Source of the DNA: Arma custos
Taxonomy: Eukaryota > Arthropoda > Insecta > Hemiptera > Pentatomidae
Direction of reading: 5' to 3'
DNA length: 64,000 nt
Assembly (NCBI GenBank): GCA_037127475.1
Contig: CM073761.1
Location: 4,914,315-4,978,314 of the forward strand
The position numbers were made by a program, and so were the translations under genes. The notes below the pieces were generated by a model that worked only from the letters and a program-made list of their open reading frames with translations, had not been told where the DNA came from and did not search any database. Positions 32,070-45,430 of the stretch are shown piece after piece; the stretch's first letter is position 1, and each line of letters opens with the position of its first letter.

Positions 32070-32752
32070 AGGTAAAAGTTTTTATTCATCTTCAATGGTA
32101 GTTCTTTTATTCATCTTCTTTTCTATTTAACAACTAATGGAATTTGCGTGTTTAATCATCCTGTTATGATAAAAATGCAAATATGTTATGATAACTATTT
32201 GTCATCAAATGTCAACTGTTAATTATACCATATTAGCTGTAATAAAATTATAGATGACTTTGTCCGTTTTGAAGTTTAATGATTACATCTTCACAACCAA
32301 AATTTCCTATGATTTCCTTGTATCCATTATCTTCGGAAACGTTCTATAAACTAAATGCACTAAACCCTGCGACACCAAAATGAAGGAAGTCGTTGAACGA
32401 CGATGTAGAAAATGGCCTGGAAACTTCGCCGGTGCGGAGCGTTAACTCCGAGAGGTTGTCGACACTTCCACAATTTGTGTTTTTTTAACGATATAACTCG
32501 CTATGTAATAGCTTTAACGGTTACAGACGACAAAACTATCTGATTCTTTGAAATCGATTAATTTGGCATGGTTATTAGATTAATAACTTATTGCTTCACA
32601 GCAGTTACGTTAAGTAGCCATAGAAATGCGCACGTTCTTCAATTGTCCTCTCAAAATTACTTTATAAGGAATCCTCTTAAAGGCTATATTGTACAAATTA
32701 TAATTGACATTGAGGTTTAAATTTTTTATTTTAAATTTTATATTAGGTTGTC

Positions 32753-33540
32753 CGGAAAATAAGGCAGGGTTTTAAGTATTCTTTAAAATACCCCTCCGAA
32801 CAGTGAAATGTTTGTTGGACTTTTTACTTTTATAAATTTAAACATTTATTAATCCTCTTTCAAACAAAAATGGTTGTTTACCTCTGCAACATTTTGCTAC
32901 TTGGAAATGATTCAGTATTAACTAAGATGTTCGAATGTGATTTTCGCATAATTTGTTTTACGAGTTCAAACTCAGCCGTAGCGAGGCCCAAACTGCCAGA
33001 AATATCAACGAAGTCTGGGTGAAGGCAGTATATGTGAATTAGGGTTGGGCAATAGTAGATAGGTTACTATCGATATATCGATATGCGATGACTAGTGTCG
33101 ATCTTTTTTTCCATTAAGTTTTGAAACTCTCGGAATTATTATGATCTGTCTCTGTCCAGTGTCGAGTTCTTTTGAAATTGAACTCGGAATTCCTAGAGCT
33201 CAAGGGTTCTCTTCTATATAACTTTGATGCCGCACCTGACGTGTCATTATTTAATTCTCCGAAATTACTAATTACATTATGCTGGGTAGTACACGTGGTC
33301 TCACACTTGTGCAAACAGACCAAATTCGTGGTATTGAGCATTGGCTTTTCTAGGTTTTTATACTCGAAGTCAGCATATGAACCGTCGATGACCACCTCAA
33401 GGCGATTGGAAGGGTGATAAAGGTTGAAAGTTGGCAGAGCTTCTTCTTTGTCTTGAAGACTCAAGTTTCCCTCTCGAAATCAATGGAACCACCGTTGAAC
33501 AGTGCACTCACTTATACTGCGTCCGACCCAGACTTAATTG
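32753..33540. pseudogene. Mariner relic with two opposed transposase N-terminal pieces
   Basis: After a TA, the left end TTAGGTTGTCCGGAAAATAA is mariner-like. On the plus strand 32935-33045 reads YEFKLSRSEAQTARNINEVW, a mariner N-terminus. On the minus strand 33110-33530 reads SECTVQRWFH and REGNLSLQDK, the next part of the same domain, then diverges into unrelated sequence. The DDD catalytic domain is absent, so this is a rearranged, dead copy. Confidence 0.65.
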
Positions 33541-33889
33541 GTACTAGCTTTAGCCCTCGACTTCGTCCGCATTGATTTTAAATATAAATTTGTGTTGAGT
33601 TTAAACGGAGAGTGAATTTTGAATTCCATAAATGAACTCCATATCATAAACAATGACTTAAAGCATTTGTGAATTCAGCCAGCCTACCAATGCTGTTCTT
33701 GATAGATTTCAATAAACTTTCCTATTAAATATTAAATGGCATAATTACAGAACTATCGATATGTTTTGTATTGAAATTCACCATTTGGATATAATATCCA
33801 AAACTTTACTATTTAGGGATGGACTTTGCAAATTCATGAATACAATTATTATTATGTTAAAATTTAAAGCCTGCTTACTTATTAACTTA

Positions 33890-34160
33890 ACATGTTACGA
33901 TTTCTCGTATTTACCCTTTTAGGGGTCGATTTTCCAAAAATAAAAAACACATATTTCTTGATTTTTAATGTAGAAGCTAAAATATTCCATGGTGCTCGCA
34001 TTAAAAATTAATTTTTTTTTTTATTACAAACGTTTTTCACCCTTTTCAACCTATTAGGGGCCGAATTTAAAAAAAATCCTTTCTTAGTTGCGCGTTGGCC
34101 TTATAAAATGTACCTACTGTCCAAATTTCAAGCCTGTAGCTTATGCCGTTTTGGCTCTGC
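33890..34160. repeat. Probable interspersed repeat fragment
   Basis: The repeated phrasing TTTTAGGGGTCGATTTTCC and TATTAGGGGCCGAATTTAAA, followed by CCAAATTTCAAGCCTGTAGC, is of a kind I associate with insect interspersed repeats. There is only one copy in this window, so the call is weak. Confidence 0.3.
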
Positions 34161-34759
34161 GATGGTCTTTTCAGCCAGGACGAACTATTTTATATATGGA
34201 GATTAATAATTACTGACTGTATATAGTAACCATTACTGTCAGTATTTAGATTATATATACTGTTTATATCATCATCAATACTTCGAAATGTTTTTTCGAA
34301 ACGTCCATGTACCGATGATCACCGCAATGTACACATTTTCCATAATTATAATCTTTTTTGCATAATGAAACTCACTATTATCTTTATTTTCGAGTATATT
34401 AAAAAGGAAACAAATAGGTTCATTCAGAAATGAAAAATAGTTGTGCTTTAATTGATTAAACAATTTAACAATAAAACTGTCCATTTCAATCATAATGTAT
34501 ATTAAGGAACATATTCTGTTGTTTTTTAAATTATATTTCCATGATAAACAAAAAAATGAAAAAAAAAACATATACAAACTTTTTAAAAAAAAATATGTGC
34601 AAAGCAATATTAAGGTGAAAATAAAAAGTTAAGAAATTTATTTGGAATAAACTGGATAAAAGAATATTATTTTTAATTAACTATTACAACTCAATTATTA
34701 TTAGATTAAAAATGTAATAAATAAGCTACAAATGCTGACTATTGGGCCATAAACGTGGC

Positions 34760-35025
34760 AGATTGTAGCGGAAGATGAAAGGCCAGGGAGTAGAGGGCAA
34801 TGAAGTGAACACAGTGGGCGTTTGGATGACTCTAACCTGGCAACTAAGCCCTCCCTCCTTAGGGCAGACTCACCTTAGTTTTTTCATCTTCATCTAATCA
34901 CATAATTCGGGCTTAGGGTTTATTGTTTCCACAAAGGCACAAAGCGCTTCCTACAGTAATAGTACATGCCACACCAAGTAATTAGTCCAAGACCTTCCCT
35001 GGGTTGTAATGGTACATTTAAAAAA
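34760..35025 (+). repeat. Diverged SINE sharing the family B tail
   Basis: The end CCTGGGTTGTAATGGTACAT before an A/T-rich run matches the family B 3' end. The body differs and no clear A or B boxes are visible, so it is either a subfamily or an old copy. Confidence 0.45.
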
Positions 35026-35049
35026 AAATGAAATTCATTTTTCATTTAT

Positions 35050-36225
35050 TTTAGATACAGATTAAGGTTTTGAAGAAATAAGACTGAATGATTCATACAG
35101 TACCGTTTGATTTCATTTTAATAGAGAACGTTTTCAAACTATTTTGGCCAAGCGAATAGTCGTGAATAACATTGCTGAGAACGCATTTTAGTTGAATGAG
35201 AGCTTCCTCGTCAAGCTATCGAGGTCGATGAGAAAAACTTGCTCACAATTCATTCCTGACTACTTCAGAGGAATATGAATTATGGTGTGCTTTGTTACGC
35301 TGAAGAAGAAATCGATTCCCATTGAAAAGGTAGCATGTCCTTAAAAATACGCCTTGCCCTTTACAATGATCAGCTTATAATAAGCTTAACGAGTTTAGTA
35401 TCGTTGTTCCCGACACCGCCTTTCACGATTCCGTCGCGTGTCACAACTACTACTTATCCGATTCCGATTATCCATATACGCAAAATAGGCAACCAATGGC
35501 AAAATAGGTAAAAATAGGCCTATGGGATCTAAGATATTAGGCGCCTCTTGGAGAAAGATTAGTAAAATAGTTCAATTTGCTATCCAAATATTTTAGGCAT
35601 AGTAAAAAAGGACAAACAGTTTCACAAAATAAGCTCATACATACGTGAATTATTCCTTATTATTATTATTAAAATTTCACATCATATTTTATATTAATAC
35701 AACTTCATTCTAATTGTCAACAGTTATAATATTAGCTTCCCTTATTTATATTTTCTATTTTCTATTCATACTTTACTTTTCTACTTTTTATTCACGATAT
35801 TTTTTATCGTTTGCTTTGCTTTCTACATAATTCTTCAATTATTTATTATTTGGAATAGCATTTTGTTACAAATTTTCTTTCAGTTTTCTTATGTTAACTC
35901 TCTAGGAGTCTATTATCATACATGTTATATTTTATCTGTATTAAACTAGGTTTTACATACTTGTATATCTCTCTCTTATATCTCACCTTGTTATGTATAT
36001 ATTTTTTATTTTTTCAATCTTTTTTTCCTGATTTTTATTTTTTTTTGTTTTTCTCTTTGTATTTTATTTGCATTATCATGTTTCTGTACATTTATTCTTA
36101 GATAATTTTTATTCATATCATTCCTTCACTATTTTTTTCAATTTTTCTGTTACTCCACTATATTATATCATCATTTTCTTGGTACTGTAATGTAATTTTA
36201 TAGTTATTTTGTTTTGTCGGTTTTC
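35050..36225. other. AT-rich interval without recognised genes
   Basis: From 35640 the sequence is very T-rich on the plus strand up to the hammerhead-like motif at 36233. No coding region is recognised. Confidence 0.5.
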
Positions 36226-36232
36226 TCTCAAA

Positions 36233-36271
36233 GTCCTGAAGATGACCTACAATGTAGGTCGAAACGTCGGC
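36233..36271 (+). ncRNA. Hammerhead-ribozyme-like motif (Penelope-type)
   Basis: In order: GTC (stem I 5'), CTGAAGA (the CUGANGA core), one extra T, GACCTAC-AAT-GTAGGTC (7-bp perfect stem II), GAAA, CGTC (two-base stem III and cleavage-site H), GGC (stem I 3'). Penelope-like elements and animal retrozymes are known to carry hammerheads with very short stem III. The extra base between the core and stem II is shared with the other copies here and may impair cleavage; activity is not shown. Confidence 0.55.
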
Positions 36272-36439
36272 ACACAATAAATAAGTATGCACTTATTATG
36301 GTGTTTTAATTGACTGCACCTCCAACTATCTCTATCCTTACATTAGAAGTTCCAGTCAACTAATTGCTTCTCTAATTGCTGTTTTTCGATTGAGTTGCCG
36401 CTTAGATTCCAGGATTGCAAAGACGCAAAAGTCTTAAAC

Positions 36440-36580
36440 ATGATAACATATTTTGGATAAAGTTGTCTAAAAAACCTCCAGTATAACTTTATATTTATTT
36501 TTCTGTTCATATTTGTTATTCTAAAGAGACTTAGTACCAGAATAAAATTATTTTTCTATTCTATTCTATTCTGTTCGATA
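36440..36580 (+). repeat. LINE 3' tail with (TTCTA)n end
   Basis: CCAGAATAAAATTATTTTTC followed by repeated TATTC units matches, inverted, the 3' end of the LINE at 61.05-62.48 kb. This is a strongly 5'-truncated copy. Confidence 0.55.
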
Positions 36581-37802
36581 ATTTTACAACAAATGGAAGC
36601 GAGAATGCGTTAGTCGCTGTCCTACTTAATTCTATATCTCTCTTAACAGTAGAATCAAGAGACGGAAAAATCTGGTAATTGAGCCCATTGACTTACCAGG
36701 TACTGCAGGATTGGACATGTTTTTTTATTATTATTAACTTAATAAGGGGGAAGATCCGATTCAAAAAGTGGTATTGAGATTAAAGTTATGAACTAGTTTT
36801 TGTAATATTTCAAAAAAACGTTCCTCCTGGGGATTCTGTAGCGTCATTCTCGTGTCCCAAATCCCAAGGACATCGCACATCTTCTTGAAAAATTAGAATT
36901 CTCAGTTTCGTCTGAATATTTAGTCTGAGTGCATTTGGGGGACACCAAAGCGGCTCAGCATGTTATCCAACAGATCTTCTGTTAGTACTTCTTGAACAGG
37001 CTCAGCATAGGTTTCTTTCCTCGTGCTGATTTTAGTACCCTGAAAACAGTACATACCTATAACACTTCTTAGTACGCGGAAGTGATCTCGCTGTGTCGCT
37101 CGCTATCCTCGGAGGAGGCTCCCATTTTGCACTGCTTCAGAAATCTCCAATATCCGCTTCAACACACCGGTTTCCACCACAAGTGATTTCCACTGTATCT
37201 TTTCTGAAATGTCCTTCCTCGGACTTCGTTTTGGTCTTTTTTTTTTTATTGTTTCGCTGGTTATCTCAGATTCCTAAATAGTTCCACTAGCCTAGAGGCT
37301 GGGGCACTTGTATTTCAACCACTGCCCATTGGAATTGGCTAATCCATGGCTCAAGATCCAGAATATTTAGTATCTGTTACAAATGTTTTTTGGAATAACT
37401 GTATCGATGTCCTTAAAGTACTTCTTCTGAAACGTTCATAATCATTTATTTATTTATTGATATCGCTATTAATATTTTGAATTGAGCTTGTGCAGCTCAT
37501 CATACTATATGTTTTGTTTAATAAATAAACTGTATGAAAATATATTATTGTTCGGAGGATACGTGAAAACCGGACTAATGTTGATAGTTTAAAATTTAAA
37601 TAATGCAAACTATAATTGATTAGGAAATTCAAAAAATAACTGTTATTCCAAAGTATTGGGTTTTCGCTTTTGTATTAAGTCCTTATGACTGCCTATTTAA
37701 TTTTTTTTTTAACATGGTTCTGATAAAGTTTTTATTTTATTTTTTGTGTGTTTTTTGAGTTTAATAAATCTAAAATGAGAAGTGGGTGATGACAGATGAG
37801 AT

Positions 37803-37841
37803 GGGGTGGTGGCGGGTGGTGGGGTGGTGGTGGGGAGAGGG
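37803..37841 (+). other. G-rich tract with G-quadruplex potential
   Basis: Five runs of three or four G (GGGGTGGTGGCGGGTGGTGG and then GGTGGTGGTGGGGAGAGGG) fit the G3+N1-7 pattern. The neighbourhood (37850-37925) is unusually GC-rich for this window and contains possible splice sites on both strands. Confidence 0.6.
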
Positions 37842-37929
37842 ATGGACCTGGGTTCACTCTAGCTCACCATCAGAGTCGTCCAACCGGCGGCCGGATCATC
37901 ATCGTAGCTTTCACAGGAAGGGTAACCAT

Positions 37930-40900
37930 TGTTTTTTATCTTACAAATTATAATATACATAATACATAATATATATAATAATATTTATTCTTAAATGCCG
38001 ACTTAAAACTCATCTTCCTCTGTGATAGTTCTTTATCTCGTAAAATCAAAAAAAATCCTTGCAATAAACAAATAATTAAAGTTTTGCATTGTTTTAAATA
38101 AAATATTTTTAAACGACTATAAGCTCTTTGAAGTATTATATCTTACGGTTATAACTCACCAATACGGCTCCGAAATTTCCTAAGAATATATAAATATATA
38201 TTTTGTTACAGCTCAAGAAATTTTAGCTCTGAGGGGTTTTTAAAATGCGTTTGTAGATTTGGTTCAAACAAATTAGAGGCTGCGATACTCCATGGATTGC
38301 GTTGACGCGTTCCCTGGTAAGAAGTTTATTTGAGTAGTTCCTTGTTTAAAATTTTGCTTTTTTTTAGTTTATGGTGTTCAATTGTCGTGTAAATAAATCA
38401 CTTTGTACACGATAGAGTCACACCAAATAAAGTATAATTTAATAAAATATAAATAAATAAGCTCTTAATAACAAATTTTCATAACAGAGCTCTTATATTT
38501 TGTTTATTATATATGTTGTTTTTTTTTGTTGATATTTATGGTTACCACAGTTGTAACAAACAAATATCATTGCCGAAGATTTCATTTAATTATTTTTTAT
38601 ATATGTATAACTCTTTTTAAAATTATTTATTTATTAGATTTTACAGAAAATATTTTTTTTTTTAATGCTGATAAGTATCCAAAGACTAATTTACTTTTTA
38701 ATGTGTTTTGAAATATACTAAATTAATTTTATCACAATAAATATTTATTAAAATTTATATAAGATGCATATTACACTTTCTATATATCAATAACACTACT
38801 AATGTTAGCGAAACCAGGAGACTTTAATTCCTTTTTGTACTGGTTCATTGAAAACCCTAGGAGATTTCATCCGTTACTCGCCCAATGGTTTTATGTAAGT
38901 TTATATGTTTATTTTAGATAAATTGTTTCATGAAATGTCTGGAATTATTAGCACAATCTATTGGGTTTTTTTCTACTCGATAGAATCAATGGAATCAATC
39001 AAAACTTCATAAAAATAAAGGCATTAAAAAAATGAAATTGTATGAAACAGTTTTCTGATTTCCCTGTTAAATATTAAGCTTATTTTATTTTTTATAAATC
39101 TTTTAAATGATGGCAATGAAGTTTCAATAAACATGCAAGAATAATGATGAAAATATGTTCTTGAAAATTGTTAACATGTGTCCATTATCTCCCTAATTCA
39201 TGTACTTAGTAAAGTATTAATTTAAATTTATACCTATTTTATACATAAAGTCGATAAGCTCCTGGTAAAAATTTACATCACTTCTTTGGAGATTAATGAA
39301 TTGTAATCTTACTAAAAATATTTATGTAAAATTTCATCTCTTTTTAGCTTCACATTTCGTTGTGGAGTACACCGTCTTCTGGTTAGCTCACTTGTAATAT
39401 ATTTCAATTGGGATATTATAATTCGAGATATTTAATATCAATTCTACTAACAAATTTATTATAAAAGACTGAAATTCTAGCAATTAATTATGAGAACGAA
39501 ATAAAACGATACTCCTCGTTAAGTTGTGAAATTCCGATTTTTCTTTTAAAAATATATTATTTAAGAACGTGTGTATTAAGGAAGGAAGTTGATTGTACCT
39601 ACATCCTGAAATCCAAAATGAAAGACTATCTGAAAATGGGATACTCATCTTTAGCCGTTTACTGACGATTGTTCCCATTTGGGAACATAGATTTCAGAAT
39701 TTTTTTCAGAATTATATTTCTGCTTTACCAAATGCATTATCAATTTAATTACAATTAAATAAAACATTAAGTGAAAATACTTTTTCTTTTTAAAAAGAGT
39801 GACCGAAATCGACTCTACAAATTTTTGAAATCGTAATTTTTTGTAGCAATCGGTCAATTTTTCTCATTTTCCCGCTAAGTTTTTAAAAACTATGATTATG
39901 AATTCATTAACTTTTATATATTATTAGGAATGTATCACAAACAATTTAAAACTAAATTTATCACAATAAGTTGATTTCGTAAATTGACTTATATATTGAT
40001 TAGACCCCTCAACAAGCCATTGTTCCCAATTGGGAACATTAAAAAAAAAAATTTATAAGAAAGGGAATACTAAGAAAAAAAATTAAAAAATTCAATGGGA
40101 AACGAGTTTGGTCTTTAAAGGGAATAAAGAACTTAATACCTAACTTTTTCTATCCTAAAAATGGATCGAATTCTGCTTTTCTTTTTGAAAAAGTTGGAAT
40201 GGATAGGATGAAAACATTTTCTAAATATGCTCTATCAAAAAATTCTTCCGTCAGTTTAAAAGATATTTAGTTGTATTAAAACACCTAAAAAGCACTTATT
40301 TTTAATCAAGATTAACTTTTTTTTAACATTACCGGTTATTATTATAATATGAGGATATGATTTAGATGCTAAATGTTAGTTATCCGGACATTCCATGACT
40401 ATAAATTGTAATACATGAATAAAAAAAAAATGTCCTCCAAAATTGCCATTATTTTTGCCCGAAATTATATGTAATTCTGTTACATTAAACCAAAATATTG
40501 TCATTATTTTATTTTAAGGTTTTTTTTACTCTAGCAAACTTCCACGCACAATGGAACACATATCTTTAAACTTTTATAACTATTACCTTTATTATATTTA
40601 AATTCTGAACGCTTAAGATTTTTCTCATACAGTTACCATAGTTCATGTTGAATATTTCACCTTCAAATTTATGTAGCAATGTACAAAGTATTAATTTTAA
40701 GACTGCTCTATAGTAGTCCTATATTTTCCGGTAAAACAACTACCGTTGACAGAAAACATCTTGAACGAGTCAGAAAATAAATACCTTAAATTCTGAAATC
40801 CATTAAAGCGTTAAATATTCGGATTTATTGTTCTTTCGAAAGTGTTAAATACCTAATATAAATGTCAATGCGATAACTAATAGATCAGGAGCTGATGAAA

Positions 40901-42920
40901 TGAATTTTTTTGCATGTACAATAACTTTTTGTAATGTAGGAAAATTGCCCCAGGTTAACACTTCACACAACCTATAAACTGTTGTTTTTTGATAATGCTG
41001 ACTTGTTTACTGTATATCCTTGTGGTGCAACTAAATTTGTTAACAATGTTAAACAGAATTGTAGTGATTAATGTTAATAACCTTTAACTCTTTTATAAAT
41101 AAAACAGCGCATACAAACAGACAGATTTTACATATTTAATTTTAATTATAACGATTTAAATGTACCTTTCCATCTGTATGTTGCCTTTGTAGTCTATGGG
41201 AAGGTACCTACGTACTAGTCCTGCCTGTTAGTCCGGTTTGACAAGGTCAACGTACATACAAGAAACAGATCATGGTACGATTATTACGACAAATAGTCAG
41301 CTCATCACAATTTTAGATTACAATAATAACAATAAGCTAAATAGTATCCGACTAATAACCAGTATGACTTTTAGTGATTTCCTTTGTCGCGAGAGATGTT
41401 CACCAAATAACGTGTGTGTCACCACAAGTGTCTCGCAGATAAATCGTGATTTGAGATTTGAAACACGATGGAGGATGGGATATATTTGGATCACCTTTTT
41501 TAAAAACACAAATTTCATTGAGAGAGGCCCTCCATGTTTAGTTTAAAACATAGAAATAGTATACTTCAGTTATAAAATTTGAGGAGCTTATTTAAAAGTG
41601 AATATATTTGATTTTTAATGTTTAATACAGTCATATAATATCAATGTTCCTCTATTTTTCTTCTATAATAACTATCAATCAACTTCCTAAACTTGGCAGC
41701 AAAGCATTTTTCCAGGATCTCTCTCCCTTAAAAATAAACTTCAAACTTATCCACTAGATATCTCTCATTTTTACAAACTTCCTCCTTAAAAAACTAAACA
41801 ATGACGTTTAATTTAAATAAATAATTCTTTTAAGAACTAGTTTTAACCATTTGGTCGAAGTCTGACCAACACCGTTTTAATATAACTGTTCATTATATTT
41901 AAAAACTCATATGAATCTAAAAAAAAAAAAATTTCACTAAAACTTTGTTGCTTCGAAAAATTGACGCTTGGAAAAATTAATAATAATAATAAAGACATCT
42001 CTCCTGCCCCTCCAACAGGCACTGAACATCGGTTGCATTCTTGTTATTTACAATACAACTAATTTTTTATTTTCACGATTTTTTAAAATATCAACCGCCT
42101 TTCGAAGTTTAAGCTTACTAAAATCTTAGCTGATATAGTTGTTTACTTTAAATTAATCATTTTCAATTAATAAATCGACCTATAAATTTAAGTGAACAAT
42201 TAAAAATATAGAATTTTATTAATATTTATTTATTGAAATTTACACCTATATAATAATAATACAAGAATTAAATGTTGAGAATGAAAAATAATGACGTGAA
42301 GAAAAGGCAACTAGAAAAACTACCCAATAATAGTATACTCCAATAGCAGATTTAAGTTGGGGTGTCCTAAGGCCATCTTCTTTTCAGACAATGCGGGAGT
42401 TATCGGGAATTGATAAGAAAGCTACACCTTTGAGCTGTGAATTTGGACGGGAATAAAATTTGTGAAGAACGGATTCATTTCGGGTTCTGGTCAAACCGCT
42501 AAATATGAACATTAATTATGGATATAATTCTTAGTATAATTCTATACTAGTATTCTATACTAATTTTTTTTATTTTTATCGCATCATAAATTATTTTTAT
42601 GTTTAGGTGTTTTGATAAAAGAAAATCCCCAAATAGAAAATCTTAATATTGCCAGATTTAATATGTAAAAGTAATTAATTTCATTCATTAACGTTAGTAA
42701 ATTATGACATATGAAATTAATCTGTACTCCTCAACAACTTATATCCTAAAATGAAGGAATGAGATACATATCATGCCCAAGATACATTAACAAATAGTGC
42801 ATAATTATTGGTGGAATCGTAGCTTATGCCAAATAAATAAATAAAATACGATTCAACAAGAAGCAAAGAATAAGTGATAACAGTAATATGCCTTCCAGAT
42901 ATATTTTGTATATATTCAAC
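37930..42920. other. Long AT-rich interval without recognised genes
   Basis: Reading frames at 39484-39857 (minus) and 41238-41546 (plus) are not recognised. Two copies of the palindrome TTCCCAxTTGGGAA lie at 39672 and 40022. Confidence 0.5.

Positions 42921-42922
<2 letters not shown>

Positions 42923-42981
<59 letters not shown>
42923..42981. repeat. (TA)n microsatellite
   Basis: About 55 bp of TA, framed by TATATTCAAC on both sides in direct orientation. Confidence 0.93.
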
Positions 42982-42985
<4 letters not shown>

Positions 42986-43369
42986 CTGTCTTTAGTAGCA
43001 CCCTTACCCCTTATTTTTAAAGCAGTTGTTCCTACCCTAGTTGCCTTGGGAACTCAATAGAAACTAGAAGTACTAGTTAATAGAACTCAACCTTCCCACC
43101 ATGTTGTCTATGGTAGCCGTGTGAAAATATAGCGCTGCTAATCATACGTTTCCCCACATACATTTAGATTTATATTATTAGTTCAATGATATTTAGGGCC
43201 GATTGTAACATTGTAGTTGTAACAGATAACAACGAGTACCAGGTATGAAGTAATTGGATCATTGCTGTGGATACAAGTTGTAAACTATCCTTTGATTAAA
43301 CCTCTTTTCTGGTGATTTCATGTGTTTTGTTTTATTTTACTATATTTTGAATTTCATTCATTACATTTC

Positions 43370-44620
43370 GAAAATACATTTAACAGCGAGATTTTATTTC
43401 TTTCAGCTATGACCAAATCATCAGCATATGCGAAGTATTTGGTTATATTAATATAAAATGATCCTTCAGCCTTAGCTTTCGTTGATCCCGTAATCTTTTC
43501 AAGCATATATTAAATAACAAATTGTTTAACTCCCATTTTAATGTGTCTGTTTTGTAAGATTATTCTTGCCAGCATAGTATTTCTGTTGGTACATCCTATG
43601 AATTTATCGGTTTTCATAGAGCTAATTTCTTGCTAAGCAATCACATGATCGCTTATATTCTACGAAGAAATGGTGCAGACGTAAATTCCATTCGTTGCAT
43701 TTCTCTAATATGTTCCTAAAAGTCATTATGTGGTTAATAGTAAATCTTTCATGGAACCCATTGGACATTTGTAGTCGACCAAGACTTTTAATAACCTTCT
43801 TTAAACCTTTTAATAGCAAAGTTTATATGCTTAATAAAATTGTTCGTAGTAATGTCAACTTTGGAAATCTAATATACCACCCTTTTCATATCGCCACAAT
43901 AATGACCTTAAACCATTTTTTAAAAGTTTGTCACTAAACCCATAATTCCAGCGTGGGTTAAAAACAATGACCATGTATCTTGCAATTTAAGCGCTTCAGC
44001 TGAAGTCCCACCAAATCCCGCTGACTTTTTAATTTTTAACTGTACTAAAACTTCTTCAATCTTCTGGACTTGGAGTTTCTAATGACTGATCATCTTTTAA
44101 CGAGTTCGATAGATTTTCCGTTGCATTTTTTTGGAGGGGATAGATTAGACCAATGCGTTGCAATTTCCACATCTTATCTGCCTCCCAGTAGTATCCTATC
44201 CTTATTCTCGCAGAAACATTCGCGGTTTGAATGGTTTCGTGGATTTTTTAAGTCATCAGTAGAAGCCTCTACAGTTTTTACCTTCAAAATCTAATTGGCT
44301 TAAGATCTTTCCTTTTTTTTTTAACTGTTGTTTGGTGGTTTCTCTTTTTTTTCTTTTGTTTTCTTTTTTGGCAGTTTTCTTGAGTAATCTGGGTTTTTCC
44401 TGTATCCTTTTCAAGTAAGCTTTCTTCTTTTCTTCAACAGCACTCCGACATTCCTGGTTGAACCAGTAGCTGTTGTTCCTATTTTTCCAAATCTTTTCCT
44501 TTGCAGCATTTCGACGTCTTCTATTTGTTTTTCTTGTCTACTTCCTAGATACTCTTCCACTCTTCTTTCGTATTTTATATATTTATTATTATAATTTTTA
44601 TGGGTCTGTATGCATTTCAA
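43370..44620 (-). pseudogene. LINE relic: linker and reverse transcriptase through YADD
   Basis: On the minus strand and over several frames: the linker after the endonuclease, WFNQECRSAVEEKKKAYLKR; an RT start, QLKIKKSAGFGGTSAEALKL; then FRNILEKCNEWNLRLHHFFV (the F-V-D-F-K-Q-A-Y-D region, decayed to FVEYKRSCD); and finally YFAYADDLVIAERN with the RT catalytic YADD. Stops and frameshifts are numerous. The C-terminus is missing. Confidence 0.75.
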
Positions 44621-45430
44621 AAATTTAGTTCATTAGATTTTTATTAGAATTGCCAATTCAGATAACTATAGTTTAATTATTAACATTTCCAATCATTAAT
44701 AATATAGGATCGTCTATCAGGATTTTTAAGACGCTAATTCCAATTATATATCGGACTGTTAATAATGAAACTGTATTCGATGTTAAGGCTGTTCATTAGT
44801 TAATCGTTGGCTTTACTTTTTTTTAATCTGATTTTCGATCATACTTGTGCGTTTTTATCTATTTTTTTTTTAACATATCAAATTAAATAATTCATAGAGC
44901 CCATGTTTGCCCATTTTTTCACGCGTACAATCAATATGATGAGGAGGCTATAATGACTTACTGGACAGACGTTATTGGATTACAATGGAATTATTTGTGT
45001 GCAGGCTTCACAAGACTCTTATTTGACCAGTTGCTGCGCGAGACATAGGCGATTATGAAAGCAGAACGAAGAGATAGGGTCGAAAGGAAAGTTCTGCGGA
45101 TATTAGGGCTTATAGTTTTCCCATGAACAAAAAAAACTAAGTGTAATCGATATACAGCGAAATACTATCACCAGTTCACTCAAGTTCAGTCTATTAAATA
45201 GTTAGGTCTTGTCTTGAAAATGGATGAAGGCTATATGTTGGGGAGCTTGAAGAATTTGAGGTCTAGAGGAAGTCTGGAAGCGAAGTTGATAGATAATGTC
45301 ATGGAATATTTGAAAAATAATATGAACTACAATACAATGATATACCGGCATCGATGATTGGGGAAGGCAACTGAGTGAGCCAAGGACTGTTATCTGGACC
45401 AGTAAAAAATGAATTCTATATTTTATATAA

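Noticed and set aside
34285..34310. TTTTCGAAACGTCC resembling a hammerhead 3' core
   Set aside because: No CUGANGA element or stem II partner upstream.
34275..34607. 110-codon minus-strand frame with hydrophobic stretches
   Set aside because: Very AT-rich codons (F, K, N, I, Y) expected by chance in this composition; no family features.
41238..41546. 102-codon open frame on the plus strand
   Set aside because: It starts at a non-ATG codon, has no recognisable domain or splice context, and lies in anonymous AT-rich DNA; chance is the simplest explanation.
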